A stretch of DNA of 64,000 nucleotides from Kitasatospora sp. NBC_01250 (GCF_036226465.1 NZ_CP108476.1:5890001-5954000), one strand, 5' to 3'. Positions 21,474 to 30,044 are shown, numbered from the stretch's first letter. Notes: a model not told the origin generated them from the letters alone. Translations and numbers: made by a program.

Positions 21474-21851
21474 CGGCGTGCCGCCCGACTCGCCGGCGGC
21501 GGCGGGCTGGTGGATGGCGACCAGGCCGGCTTCGGCGAGGTCGGCCACGAGGATCCGGGCCACCCCGAGCGGCACCTGGGCCAGGGCCGAGATCTCGGCC
21601 ACCGACTTGACCTCCTGGCACAGCTGGACGATCCGCTGGTGCTCGGGCAGCAGGCCGGTGGTGCGGGCCGCGTTGCCGGTGGTGGAGATCAGGGCCTCGA
21701 TGGCCAGCTGGTAACGCGGCCGGGTACGGCCACCGGTCATGGCGTACGGGCGCACCAGCGGCTGCTGCTCGTAGCCGCCGTTGTTCTGGTCGCCGTAGCC
21801 GGAGCCGTACCCGTTGCCGTACGAGCCGGCCGGTGTCGGGGGCGGGGTCAT
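21426..21851 (-). CDS. cvnC: Conservon DUF742 protein, CvnC-type, second conservon
   Basis: A 141-residue DUF742 protein starting at ATG 21851 with a near-perfect AAGGAGG ribosome site. A short Gly/Tyr-rich N-terminus (SYGNGYGSGYGDQNNGGYEQQ) is followed by LVRPYAMTGGRTRPRYQLAIEALI and the ARILVADLAEAGLVAIHQPA core. The last 16 codons lie in the near-identical block shared with the first conservon, while the central domain differs clearly (QEVKSVAEISALAQVP against TEVKSVAEVSALLSLP). It probably links CvnB/CvnD to its own sensor. Confidence 0.92.
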   Translation of the reverse strand: MTPPPTPAGSYGNGYGSGYGDQNNGGYEQQPLVRPYAMTGGRTRPRYQLAIEALISTTGNAARTTGLLPEHQRIVQLCQEVKSVAEISALAQVPLGVARILVADLAEAGLVAIHQPAAAGESGGTPDVTLLERVLSGLRKL

Positions 21852-21950
21852 GCGGATCCTCCTTGCGCTGCGGCTGATTCTGCGTCAGCTGTGGGTAGGT
21901 CGCCGGGCCCGGCGGTGTGCCGGGCCCGACGGAGGGTGACGTGAGTCCCT

Positions 21951-22347
21951 GTCAGTGCAGGAGGCTGCCCTGGAGTTCGGCTCGCAGGGCGGGGGTGAGG
22001 ACGGCGCCGGCCCGGTCGACGAGCAGGGCCATCTCGTAGCCGACGAGGCCGATGTCGGAGTCGGGGGAGGCGAGGACGGCGAGCGAGGAGCCGTCGCTGA
22101 TGGCCATCAGGAAGAGGAAGCCGCGCTCCATCTCCACGACGGTCTGGTTGACGTCGCCGCCCTCGAAGATCCGGCTGGCGCCGGAGGTCAGCGAGGTGAG
22201 GCCGGAGGCGACGGCGGCGAGCTGGTCGGCGCGGTCACGCGGGAAGCCCTCGGACATGGCGAGCAGGAGCCCGTCGGCGGAGACCACCACCGTGTGCGAC
22301 ACCCCGGGGGTGTTGTCCACGAAACTGGTGATCAGCCAGTTCAGGTT
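21951..22347. repeat. 397-bp near-identical block, copy 2 (cvnB)
   Basis: Direct repeat of 16408-16804 with two mismatches by eye. Divergence resumes at the N-terminal codons of cvnB, although the ribosome-site region after them is again nearly the same. Confidence 0.95.
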
Positions 22348-22365
22348 GCTGGCAGCCTGACTCAT
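21952..22365 (-). CDS. cvnB: Conservon roadblock/LC7 protein, CvnB-type, second conservon
   Basis: A 137-residue Roadblock/LC7 protein. It differs from the first-conservon copy only near the start (MSQAASNLNWLITSF against MSQAAQNLNWLITNF). It starts at ATG 22365, 10 nt after the cvnA stop, the same spacing as in the other operon. Probable dimeric scaffold between the CvnA sensor and CvnD. Followed after 100 bp by cvnC. Confidence 0.93.
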   Translation of the reverse strand: MSQAASNLNWLITSFVDNTPGVSHTVVVSADGLLLAMSEGFPRDRADQLAAVASGLTSLTSGASRIFEGGDVNQTVVEMERGFLFLMAISDGSSLAVLASPDSDIGLVGYEMALLVDRAGAVLTPALRAELQGSLLH

Positions 22366-22375
22366 CTGACTCAAC

Positions 22376-25300
22376 TCAACGCTCCTGGTTATCCGTGCCG
22401 AAGCCGTTGCTGCCGCGACCGCCGCCGCCGAAGGCGTCCGGCGCGGCAGAACGGTAGCCGTTCTGCCAATCGTCGGCACCGGCGGGGCGCCCCAAACCGT
22501 CGAACTGCTGCCCGGGCTGGGCAATTCCCTGGCCGGCGGGGCCCTGGCCCGGCTGACCCTGGCCCTGGACCGGCACGGCCTGGGTGGACTCCGCGCCCGC
22601 CCGGCGGCCCTGCTGGATGCCGCGGCGCAGGTTGGTCAACCGGCCGCGCACCTCCTCGGGGGCCCGGGACACCTGAGGACCGGTCAGCGGAGCGGCCTCG
22701 GCGGTCCCCGCCACCAGGTTCGCCTGCGGCGTGCGCCGGGGCAGACCGGAGAGCGTGACCCCGTCCGAGGACGGCTCGCGGACCTGCTCGGCGCGGCGCC
22801 AGCGCTCGTCGTTGGCCGACGGACGCCACGGCGCCTCGCCCGGACCGCCGAACGGCTGCTGGCCGCCCTGACCCTGACCCTGCTCCGGCATCGGCCGGTG
22901 GGCCTGCTCGCCCAGGCCCTGCTGGCCCAGGCCCTGCTGCTGGTCGAAGCCGGGGGCGCTGGTGCCGGGGCGCTGCGGCTGGTAGCCGCGAGAGCGGCCC
23001 TGCTGCTGCGCCGCCTCCTCGGCCTGCTGCTGGTTGACCTGCACCGAGGCCATCCGGCTGGCGCCGCCGTTGCGGAAGCCGGAGCCGTCCCCGGCCTGCC
23101 CGGGAGCACCCTGGCCGTCACCGACGGCGGTGCCGTGCTCGGGCGAGCGGCGCGGCGGCAGGGCCATCGGCTGCTGCGGCTGCTGCGGCGCGCCCTGGTA
23201 CGGCGCGGGCGGCTGGGCCTGCTGCTGCGGAGCCTGCGGGGGCATGCCCTGGTAGCCGCCGGGCTGCTGCGGGCGCTGCTCGCCGGCCGGCCGCGGGTTG
23301 GCCACACTCGGCAGCACCGGCTCGACCAGACCCAGGCCCAGCGGGTCGCGCGGGTCGATCTCGCTGGCCTCGAAACGCGGCCGGGAGAACGGCACGGTGC
23401 TCTCCACCGGGGCCGGCGGGGGCGTGTTGCCGCCCGGGCCGGTGCCCTGCGGGGCGTGCTGGGGAGCGGGCTGCGGGCCGGGACGGCCGAGCGCCGGCTG
23501 CTGCACGGTGGGCGGACCCTGCGGGTCGCCGCCCGGCGCCTGCGGGCGCTCGGCCGGCCGGCCCGCGGGACGGCCGACCTGCGGGCCCTGCGGGCGACCC
23601 GCGGGCGGCTGCTGGCCGGTGCGCGCAGGGCGCTGTGCCTGGCCGCCGGCCGGCGGCAGGCCCTGGGTCGTCTGACCGGGCTGACGCTGCGGCAGGCCGC
23701 CGGGGCGTCCGGCGGGGCCGACATCCGTGCGGGTGTTCGGGCCGGCGGCGCGGCCGTGCTGCGGCTGCTCACCGGTCCGGGCGCCCTGCGGCGCCGCGGG
23801 GGCACCGCGGCGCGGCAGGCCGGGACCACCGGCGGGTGCTCCGGCGGCCGGTGCTCCGGCGGGCGCTGCGCCGGCCGGAGCACCGCCGGCCCGGCGGCCA
23901 CCCTGCTGCGGCGGGCTGCCGGGCCGGTTCTGGCGCAGCGACTCGCCACGCGCCCGGGTCGGCAGGCCGCTGCTCGGGCTGCTCTGGGCCGCCGGTGCGG
24001 CCGGTGCGCCCTGGGCGGTCGGCGCGGGCTGCTGGCCCTGCTGCGGAGTCTGCGGGCCCTGCGGACCCTGGCCGAGCTGCGGACGGCCGCCGGGCGCAGC
24101 GCCCGGGCCGGCACCCTGGCCGAGCGCGGGGGTCGGGTTGCCGGGCAGCGTGCGGTGCTGGCGCGGCGTCGGTGCGGCCGTGCGCGGGGCCTTGCTCGGC
24201 TGCGCGGGGCCGGGGCGCGCGCCGCGCCGGTCGGCCGAGTTGGTGACGTCGGTCGGGAGCATGACCAGCGCGGTGGTGCCACCGGAGTCGCTGGGACGCA
24301 GCTGGATCCGGATGCCGTGACGCAGCGAGAGGCGACCGACCACGAACAGGCCCATGCGGCGGGAGACCGAGACGTCCACCGTCGGCGGGTTGGCCAGTCG
24401 CTCGTTGATCTCGGCCAGGTCGTCGGGGGACAGGCCGATGCCGGTGTCGTGGATCTCGATCAGCACCCGGCCGTCCGGCAGCGCGTGGCCGGTGACCCGG
24501 ACCCTGGTCTGCGGGCTGGAGAACGAGGTGGCGTTCTCCAGCAGCTCGGCGAGCAGGTGGACGAGGTCGTTGACCACACGGCCCGCCACCTCGGCGGACG
24601 GCACGGTGGCGAGTTCGATGCGCTCGTACTGCTCCACCTCGGAGGCGGCGGCGCGCAGCACGTCGACCAGCGGCACCGGTCGGGTCCACCGGCGGCCCGG
24701 GTCCTCACCGGCGAGGACCAGCAGGTTTTCGCCGTTGCGGCGCATGCGGGTGGCCAGGTGGTCGAGCTTGAAGAGGCTGGCCAGCTGGTCGGGGTCGGCC
24801 TCGCGGCTCTCCAGCTCGGAGATCAGCGACAGCTGGCGCTGGATCAGGCCCTGGCTGCGGCGCGAGAGGTTGGTGAACATCGAGTTGATGTTGCCTCGGA
24901 GCAGCGCCTGCTCGGCGGCCAGGCGGACCGCCTCGCTGTGCACCATGTCGAACGCGTGGGCCACGTGGCCGATCTCGTCGGAGGAGTCGACGCCGACCGG
25001 TTCCACGGTCACGTCCACGTCGTGCGGGTCGGTCTCGGAGAGCGTCTTGACCAGCTCGGGCAGTCGCCGCTCGGCGACGTCCTCGGCGGCGGTCTGCAGC
25101 CTGGTCAGCGAGCGCACCATCGAGCGGGCCACCAGCGCGGCACCGATCACGGAGATCAGCAGCACCAGCGCGACCACGACGCTGTTGAGGATCACGTCGT
25201 TGTCGGCCTGCGCCTGCAGCGACTGCGCCTTGGACTTGAGCTCCTCGAGCAGTCGCTGCTCGATCGCGGTGTCGGCGTCGATCCGGACGCTGGCCTGGTC

Positions 25301-26365
25301 GTACCAGTCCTGGTAGGTGCGCGGGTCGGCCTGCTTGATGCCGTTGGTGGCGAGCACCTGGGTGGCGTACCGGTCGGCCAGCTGGATGTTGGTGTTGTTG
25401 GTCTGGCGGGCGCGCAGCTTCAGCGCGGCGACGTTGCCGTAGATCGCGTTGAAGTTGGAGACGGCGTTGTCGAACGCGGTGTTCAGACGGAAGCCGAAGC
25501 TCTGGTCCGAGGTGGACATGTCGGCGCCGCCCGGGCGGGCCAGCGCGGCGGCGATCAGCGCGCGCTGCTCGGAGCTGGTCTCCTTCTCGGTGGAGAACTG
25601 CTCCAGCGCACGGGTGGCCTTGACCAGGTCGGGGTTGGAGGAGGCGAGCGCGATGTCCTGGCTGATCGACACGAGGTCCTTGATGATCGTGTCGTAACTG
25701 GTGACCGTCGCCTCGATGTTGTCCTTCTGGCTGTAGGCCGAGGTGCGGGTGGTGGGCAGCAGCTGCATGTCCTTGCGGACCTGCAGGAGCAGCGAGTCAC
25801 CACCCGACAGGTCCATGCCGTCGAAGCTGTCGGCACGCGCGTTGTACGCCTTGGTCGCCACGTCGGTGGCCGCCCGCGCGTTGTTGACCACGTCGTACTG
25901 CTGGTTCGGGTTCGTGGTCAGCGGACCGGCGCTGACGTCGCGCTCCTGCTGCAGCGCGTCGGCCAGCGCGGTGGCCTTGACCGCCAGGTCGCTGAGGTTG
26001 GTCATCTGGGCGAGCTGCTTGGAGCTGGCCGTCGAGCTCGAGATGCGCAGGCCGCCGAGGACCAGCGCGACCACCACGGGGAGCAGCAGCAGCGCGATCA
26101 GTCGGGTGCGGATTCGCCAGTTGCGCAGCCGGAGCCGGCTGAAGCCGGTGGACCGGCGACGGTTCAGCGAGCCGCGCAGTCTGGCGCGCCCGCTCTCACG
26201 GCCCTCGCCGCCCTCGTCGAGGTGGTCGTCGGCAGCCTCCGGGGCGCCGCTGGTGAGCCGGTCGCCCGGCACGGCGTCCGGCTCCGACTGGTGGGGGGCA
26301 GCCAGGGGCTCCGCCGACTCCGCCTGGCCTGCGGCGCCGCTACCCCTTTTGAAACGTCCCTGCAC
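22376..26365 (-). CDS. cvnA: Conservon sensor ATPase, CvnA-type, second conservon
   Basis: A membrane sensor of 1329 residues from a GTG, with the same AGAGGTTG-type ribosome site as the other cvnA. Layout: acidic disordered N-terminus; TM1 near 95-115 (RLIALLLLPVVVALVLGGL); helical extracytoplasmic sensor domain; TM2 near 395-420; HAMP-like region; GHKL ATPase domain around 590-740 (LLAELLENATSFSSPQ, IHDTGIGLSPDDLAEIN). A roughly 450-residue Pro/Gln/Gly/Ala-rich tail replaces the Tyr-rich tail of its paralogue, but the end again reads GLPRRTPQANLVAG...EEVRGRLTNLRRG. The sensor domains are clearly diverged, suggesting different ligands. Confidence 0.92.
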   Translation of the reverse strand: MQGRFKRGSGAAGQAESAEPLAAPHQSEPDAVPGDRLTSGAPEAADDHLDEGGEGRESGRARLRGSLNRRRSTGFSRLRLRNWRIRTRLIALLLLPVVVALVLGGLRISSSTASSKQLAQMTNLSDLAVKATALADALQQERDVSAGPLTTNPNQQYDVVNNARAATDVATKAYNARADSFDGMDLSGGDSLLLQVRKDMQLLPTTRTSAYSQKDNIEATVTSYDTIIKDLVSISQDIALASSNPDLVKATRALEQFSTEKETSSEQRALIAAALARPGGADMSTSDQSFGFRLNTAFDNAVSNFNAIYGNVAALKLRARQTNNTNIQLADRYATQVLATNGIKQADPRTYQDWYDQASVRIDADTAIEQRLLEELKSKAQSLQAQADNDVILNSVVVALVLLISVIGAALVARSMVRSLTRLQTAAEDVAERRLPELVKTLSETDPHDVDVTVEPVGVDSSDEIGHVAHAFDMVHSEAVRLAAEQALLRGNINSMFTNLSRRSQGLIQRQLSLISELESREADPDQLASLFKLDHLATRMRRNGENLLVLAGEDPGRRWTRPVPLVDVLRAAASEVEQYERIELATVPSAEVAGRVVNDLVHLLAELLENATSFSSPQTRVRVTGHALPDGRVLIEIHDTGIGLSPDDLAEINERLANPPTVDVSVSRRMGLFVVGRLSLRHGIRIQLRPSDSGGTTALVMLPTDVTNSADRRGARPGPAQPSKAPRTAAPTPRQHRTLPGNPTPALGQGAGPGAAPGGRPQLGQGPQGPQTPQQGQQPAPTAQGAPAAPAAQSSPSSGLPTRARGESLRQNRPGSPPQQGGRRAGGAPAGAAPAGAPAAGAPAGGPGLPRRGAPAAPQGARTGEQPQHGRAAGPNTRTDVGPAGRPGGLPQRQPGQTTQGLPPAGGQAQRPARTGQQPPAGRPQGPQVGRPAGRPAERPQAPGGDPQGPPTVQQPALGRPGPQPAPQHAPQGTGPGGNTPPPAPVESTVPFSRPRFEASEIDPRDPLGLGLVEPVLPSVANPRPAGEQRPQQPGGYQGMPPQAPQQQAQPPAPYQGAPQQPQQPMALPPRRSPEHGTAVGDGQGAPGQAGDGSGFRNGGASRMASVQVNQQQAEEAAQQQGRSRGYQPQRPGTSAPGFDQQQGLGQQGLGEQAHRPMPEQGQGQGGQQPFGGPGEAPWRPSANDERWRRAEQVREPSSDGVTLSGLPRRTPQANLVAGTAEAAPLTGPQVSRAPEEVRGRLTNLRRGIQQGRRAGAESTQAVPVQGQGQPGQGPAGQGIAQPGQQFDGLGRPAGADDWQNGYRSAAPDAFGGGGRGSNGFGTDNQER

Positions 26366-26820
26366 TGGCGTCGCAACCTCTGGACCGGGCGCCCCTCCGC
26401 GTTACCGAGGACAGGGCGGTGGCGAGTTTCGATTTCGGCAGACCCGGCTGATCCGGGCATGCACACGAGCCGCCGTGGGTAGCTCCTCTGCACTGCGTTC
26501 GGCCGGTGACGGTCGGTTGGATCGCGCTTCGCGGCGCTCGCGGTGCCAAGGAGGTTTACCTCCGGCGGTTCGTGGCATTCCAGCACAGCGCGGGAACTCC
26601 AACAAGGGGCGGGGTGGCGACTGCAGGGGCGCTACCGAGTGCGTGCGCGGTCTCACAGACGGTGCGGTGCAGGTCGCGAATACGGCAGTTTTCGGACAGT
26701 TGACGGCTCATCGTCCGAAACTCGCCGCTCGGACGGCTTCCCGGTATGCCGGGTACTTCTGGATTGTCGGAATTTACTTCTTGGGTGAAATATCCAATAT
26801 GCGCGCGTTGGCCGGGAAAT
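26366..26820. promoter_or_regulatory. Long non-coding gap upstream of the second conservon
   Basis: No convincing gene on either strand. It contains a GGAGG-TTTA-CCTCC hairpin (26550-26563), an inverted repeat TTTCGGAC/GTCCGAAA (26688-26695 with 26711-26718) and an increasingly AT-rich segment toward 26830. It probably holds the minus-strand promoter(s) of the second conservon and regulatory DNA for the small gene at 26970; a small RNA is possible but unsupported. Confidence 0.4.
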
Positions 26821-26836
26821 TGTGAGCAAACTCACA
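26821..26836. promoter_or_regulatory. Perfect Crp-type palindrome TGTGA-N6-TCACA
   Basis: TGTGAGCAAACTCACA matches the classical CRP consensus exactly, with 6-bp inverted arms. It lies 133 bp before the 81-residue gene at 26970. A TACGCT -10-like hexamer at 26882-26887 would put the site about 60-65 bp upstream of transcription start, a class-I activator position. Streptomyces encode a Crp homologue with a related consensus. Binding is inferred from sequence only. Confidence 0.6.
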
Positions 26837-26969
26837 GGTCAATGTGTAGCTTTGGTCACGGCGTCTGTGGAATGAGATCCCTACGCTGGCTGCTGAGTCC
26901 CACCGGTGCCCCAGGCGACCGGTTGCAGCGGACCACCGGTACTTCCCCCGAATCGAAGGTGCAGAAGCG

Positions 26970-27215
26970 ATGTCCCAGACGCCGGCCGTGTCGGTCAGCA
27001 AGCCGCTCAGCAAGGCGGTCAGCAAGTCGACCATCGGCTCCCGCGCGACCGCCAACCCGCGCCGGACCACCCTGGCCTCGCTGGAGGACTTCAGCCAGCT
27101 GCCCGGCGCCCGCACCAGCCGCGAGCCGCTCGAGTACTCGGCCGACCTGCCGACCAGCACCGCCAACCCGCGCCGCACCATCCTGATGAAGGTGCCCGAG
27201 CAGCAGCAGGGCTGA
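26970..27215 (+). CDS. Small protein with duplicated TANPRRTxL motif, 81 aa
   Basis: I do not recognise a family. The ATG has a GAAGG-type site and codon use is typical of the genome, so it is likely real. The protein is polar, with no signal peptide or membrane segment. It carries two copies of a short motif: ATANPRRTTL (about 27-36) and STANPRRTIL (about 63-72), separated by an acidic/aromatic linker (SLEDFSQLPG, EPLEYSADLP). It ends EQQQG. A Crp-type site and an AT-rich region precede it; a strong terminator follows, so it is monocistronic. A twice-used docking motif, a modified-peptide precursor or a conservon partner are all possible but unproven. Confidence 0.7.
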   Translation: MSQTPAVSVSKPLSKAVSKSTIGSRATANPRRTTLASLEDFSQLPGARTSREPLEYSADLPTSTANPRRTILMKVPEQQQG

Positions 27216-27232
27216 GCTGCGCGCATTCCGTC

Positions 27233-27269
27233 CCGAGGGCGCCGTCACCGCTGGTGGCGGCGCCCTCGG
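27233..27269 (+). terminator. Terminator after the 81-aa gene
   Basis: A perfect 12-bp stem (27233-27244 with 27258-27269) with an additional CACC/GGTG pairing inside the loop, 17 nt after the stop. Confidence 0.85.
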
Positions 27270-27329
27270 CGATTGACCGGGCGATAGCCTGGAGCACTCG
27301 TCGATCCAGCGCTGAGAGGTTGCCCAGCC

Positions 27330-28130
27330 GTGCGAATTGCCAGGTTCTCTGTCCGAGAAGGAGGCGCTGCCGCCGGCAGTGTGTCCTTCGGTGTGGTCGA
27401 GGGGGACGCCTCCCAGCCGGAGTCGCTGACGGTGCACGCCGTGGCCGGTCACCCCTTCGGCACTCCGCAACTGACCGGTGAGAGCTATCGGATCGGCCAG
27501 GTCAGGCTGCTCACCCCGATGCTGCCCAGCAAGATCGTCGCGGTCGGCCGGAACTACGCCGCGCACGCCGCGGAGCTGGGCCACCAGGTCCCCGAGGTCC
27601 CGCTCACCTTCTTCAAGCCCTCCACGGCGGTGATCGGCCCCACCGAGTCGATCGCCTACCCGCCGTTCTCCGAGGACGTCCAGCACGAGGCCGAACTGGC
27701 CGTGGTGATCGGCCGGATGTGCCGCGAGGTGCCGCTGGACCGGGCGTCCGAGGTGATCTTCGGCTACACCTGCGCCAACGACGTGACCGCGCGTGACGTC
27801 CAGCAGCGCGAAGGGCAGTGGGCCAGGGCCAAGGGCTTCGACACCAGCTGTCCGCTCGGTCCGTGGATCGAGACCGAGCTCGACCCGGCCGATCTGGCCG
27901 TCAGCTGCACGGTCAACGGCGAACCGCGCCAGAGCGGTCGCACCTCGCAGATGATCCGCGGCGTCGCCGAACTGATCGCGCACATCTCCGAGGCGATGAC
28001 GCTGCTTCCGGGCGACGTCATCCTCACCGGTACTCCCGCGGGCGTCGGCCCGCTGCAGGTCGGCGACGAGGTCGCCGTCACCATCGAGGGCATCGGAACT
28101 CTCGCCAACAAGGTCATCTCCCGCGCTTGA
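27330..28130 (+). CDS. Fumarylacetoacetate hydrolase family protein
   Basis: A 266-residue FAH-superfamily enzyme (hydrolase, decarboxylase or isomerase acting on 2-oxo or 2-hydroxy dienoate type substrates). Key text: KIVAVGRNYAAHAAELG, PLTFFKPSTAVIGP, the metal-binding acidic pair in HEAELAVVIGR, GYTCANDVTARDVQQREGQWARAKGFDTSCPLGPW, and the C-terminal LLPGDVILTGTPAGVGPLQVGD. The substrate cannot be read from sequence. The GTG start has GAGAGG upstream. It lies 12 nt before gltX and is probably cotranscribed with it. Confidence 0.9.
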   Translation: MRIARFSVREGGAAAGSVSFGVVEGDASQPESLTVHAVAGHPFGTPQLTGESYRIGQVRLLTPMLPSKIVAVGRNYAAHAAELGHQVPEVPLTFFKPSTAVIGPTESIAYPPFSEDVQHEAELAVVIGRMCREVPLDRASEVIFGYTCANDVTARDVQQREGQWARAKGFDTSCPLGPWIETELDPADLAVSCTVNGEPRQSGRTSQMIRGVAELIAHISEAMTLLPGDVILTGTPAGVGPLQVGDEVAVTIEGIGTLANKVISRA

Positions 28131-28142
28131 AAGGCCGTACGC

Positions 28143-29654
28143 GTGGCTAACTCCACCCCGGACCTCGACCCCACCGTCCGGGTCCGCTTCTGTCCCTCCC
28201 CGACCGGCAACCCGCACGTCGGCCTGGTCCGCACCGCCCTCTTCAACTGGGCCTTCGCCCGCCACCACGGCGGCACGCTGGTCTTCCGGATCGAGGACAC
28301 CGACGCGGCCCGGGACTCCGAGGACTCCTACAACCAGCTGCTCGACGCGATGCGCTGGCTCGGTTTCGACTGGGACGAGGGCCCCGAGATCGGCGGCCCG
28401 CACGCGCCCTACCGGCAGTCCCAGCGGATGGACATCTACGCCGATGTCGCCCGCCGGCTGCACGAGGCCGGGCACGCCTACGAGTGCTTCTGCAGCACCG
28501 AGGAGCTGGACGCGCGCCGCGAGGCGGCCCGCGCGGCCGGCCTGCCCTCGGGTTACGACGGCCTGTGCCGCACGCTGACCGAGGAGCAGAAGGCGATCTA
28601 CCGGGCCGAGGGCCGGCAGCCGATCCTGCGCTTCAAGATGCCCGACGAGACCGTCGTCTTCGAGGACCTGGTCCGCGGCAGCCTCAGCTTCGAGCCCAAG
28701 GACGTGCCGGACTACGGCATCGTGCGGGCCAACGGCGCCCCGCTCTACACTCTGGTGAACCCGGTGGACGACGCCCTGATGGGCATCACCCACGTGCTGC
28801 GCGGCGAGGACCTGCTCTCCTCCACGCCCCGTCAGATCGCCCTCTACGCGGCGCTGGCGGAGATCGGCGTGGGCAACGGCGGCACCCCGCACTTCGGCCA
28901 CCTGCCGTACGTGATGGGCGAGGGCAACAAGAAGCTCTCCAAGCGCGACCCGCAGGCCAGCCTCAACCTCTACCGCGAGCGCGGGTTCCTGCCCGAGGGC
29001 CTGCTCAACTACCTGGCGCTGCTGGGCTGGTCGCTGGCCGAGGACCGGGACCGGTTCTCCATGGCGGAGCTGGTCGAGGCCTTCGACATCAGCAAGGTGA
29101 ACGCCAACCCGGCCCGCTTCGACCTGAAGAAGTGCGAGTCGATCAACGCCGACCACCTGCGGATGCTCAGCCCCGAGGACTTCGCGGCCCGGCTGGTCCC
29201 GTACCTGCAGGGCCCCGGCCTGCTGCCGGCCGAGCCGACCGCGGCCCAGCTGGAGCTGCTGGCCAAGGCCGCGCCGCTGACCCAGGAGCGGATGGTCGTG
29301 CTCTCCGAGGTGGTCGACATGCTCGGCTTCCTCTTCGTCGCCCCCGAGGCCTTCGCGGTCAACGCCGACGACGCGGCCAAGGCGCTGACCGCCGAAGCCC
29401 GCCCGGTGCTGGCCGCCAGCATCAAGGCGATCGAGGAGCTGGCGGACTTCAGCCCCGAGCCGATCCAGGCCGCGCTGCGCGAGGCGCTGGTGGAGGGGCT
29501 GGGCATCAAGCCCAAGTTCGCCTTCACGCCGCTGCGGGTGGCCGTCACGGGCCGGCGGATCTCCCCGCCGCTCTTCGAGTCGATGGAGCTGCTGGGCCGC
29601 CCGGAGACGCTGCGCCGCCTCGCGGCGGCGCTGGACGCCCTGCCGGAGGCCTGA
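28143..29654 (+). CDS. gltX: Glutamyl-tRNA synthetase
   Basis: Class I aminoacyl-tRNA synthetase that charges tRNA-Glu; in actinomycetes, which use GatCAB for glutamine, it is normally non-discriminating and also mischarges tRNA-Gln. 503 residues. Signature sequences: [13 protein letters not shown] (HIGH-type) near the N-terminus and KLSKRD (KMSKS-type) in the middle; [11 protein letters not shown] and [15 protein letters not shown] are typical of GluRS. The C-terminal helical anticodon-binding domain is complete. GTG start with a purine site. The gene is followed by a terminator and then tRNA genes for Gln and Glu. Confidence 0.97.
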   Translation: MANSTPDLDPTVRVRFCPSPTGNPHVGLVRTALFNWAFARHHGGTLVFRIEDTDAARDSEDSYNQLLDAMRWLGFDWDEGPEIGGPHAPYRQSQRMDIYADVARRLHEAGHAYECFCSTEELDARREAARAAGLPSGYDGLCRTLTEEQKAIYRAEGRQPILRFKMPDETVVFEDLVRGSLSFEPKDVPDYGIVRANGAPLYTLVNPVDDALMGITHVLRGEDLLSSTPRQIALYAALAEIGVGNGGTPHFGHLPYVMGEGNKKLSKRDPQASLNLYRERGFLPEGLLNYLALLGWSLAEDRDRFSMAELVEAFDISKVNANPARFDLKKCESINADHLRMLSPEDFAARLVPYLQGPGLLPAEPTAAQLELLAKAAPLTQERMVVLSEVVDMLGFLFVAPEAFAVNADDAAKALTAEARPVLAASIKAIEELADFSPEPIQAALREALVEGLGIKPKFAFTPLRVAVTGRRISPPLFESMELLGRPETLRRLAAALDALPEA

Positions 29655-29660
29655 CGTGCT

Positions 29661-29700
29661 GTCGGGCCTGGTCGGGCGAGCCGCCGTGACCAGGCCCGAC
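29661..29700 (+). terminator. Terminator after gltX
   Basis: A perfect 13-bp stem (29661-29673 with 29688-29700) and 14-nt loop, 6 nt after the gltX stop; it separates gltX from the tRNA promoter. Confidence 0.85.
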
Positions 29701-29722
29701 GCCCGGCCTGCGGTTATCGATT

Positions 29723-29751
29723 TTGGAGCGGGGCCACGCGTCGGGTAATGT
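29723..29751 (+). promoter_or_regulatory. Promoter of the tRNA Gln/Glu array
   Basis: TTGGAG (29723-29728), 17 bp, TAATGT (29746-29751), a good housekeeping-sigma promoter, about 110 bp upstream of the first tRNA in an AT-rich stretch. Confidence 0.6.
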
Positions 29752-29868
29752 TCTTTCTGCGCCGCCCGGGAGGGCAACGGCGAGGGACCAGAAGCCTCAC
29801 CGGGATCCACACCGATCGGTACCGGCGCAAGCATCGAGCAAGACCCCTGTAGGGGGGTTGAGTTCTGG

Positions 29869-29940
29869 TGGGGTATGGTGTAATTGGCAGCACGAGTGAT
29901 TCTGGTTCATTTAGTCTAGGTTCGAGTCCTGGTACCCCAG
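29869..29940 (+). tRNA. tRNA-Gln (CTG anticodon)
   Basis: A 72-nt cloverleaf: acceptor TGGGGTA/TACCCCA, anticodon loop TTCTGGT with CTG, T-arm GGTTCGAGTCC, discriminator G. The 3' CCA is not encoded. First of the array. Confidence 0.96.
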
Positions 29941-29971
29941 CGCAGTACCCGCAGTATCGTCAGTCCAGCAA

Positions 29972-30044
29972 GCCCCCGTTGTGTAGCGGCCTAGCACGCT
30001 GCCCTCTCACGGCAGTAGCGCCGGTTCGAATCCGGTCGGGGGTA
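29972..30044 (+). tRNA. tRNA-Glu (CTC anticodon), copy 1
   Basis: 73 nt; acceptor GCCCCCG with CGGGGGT (G1-U72 wobble), anticodon loop CTCTCAC giving CTC, T-arm CCGGTTCGAATCCGG, discriminator A. CCA not encoded. Confidence 0.96.
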
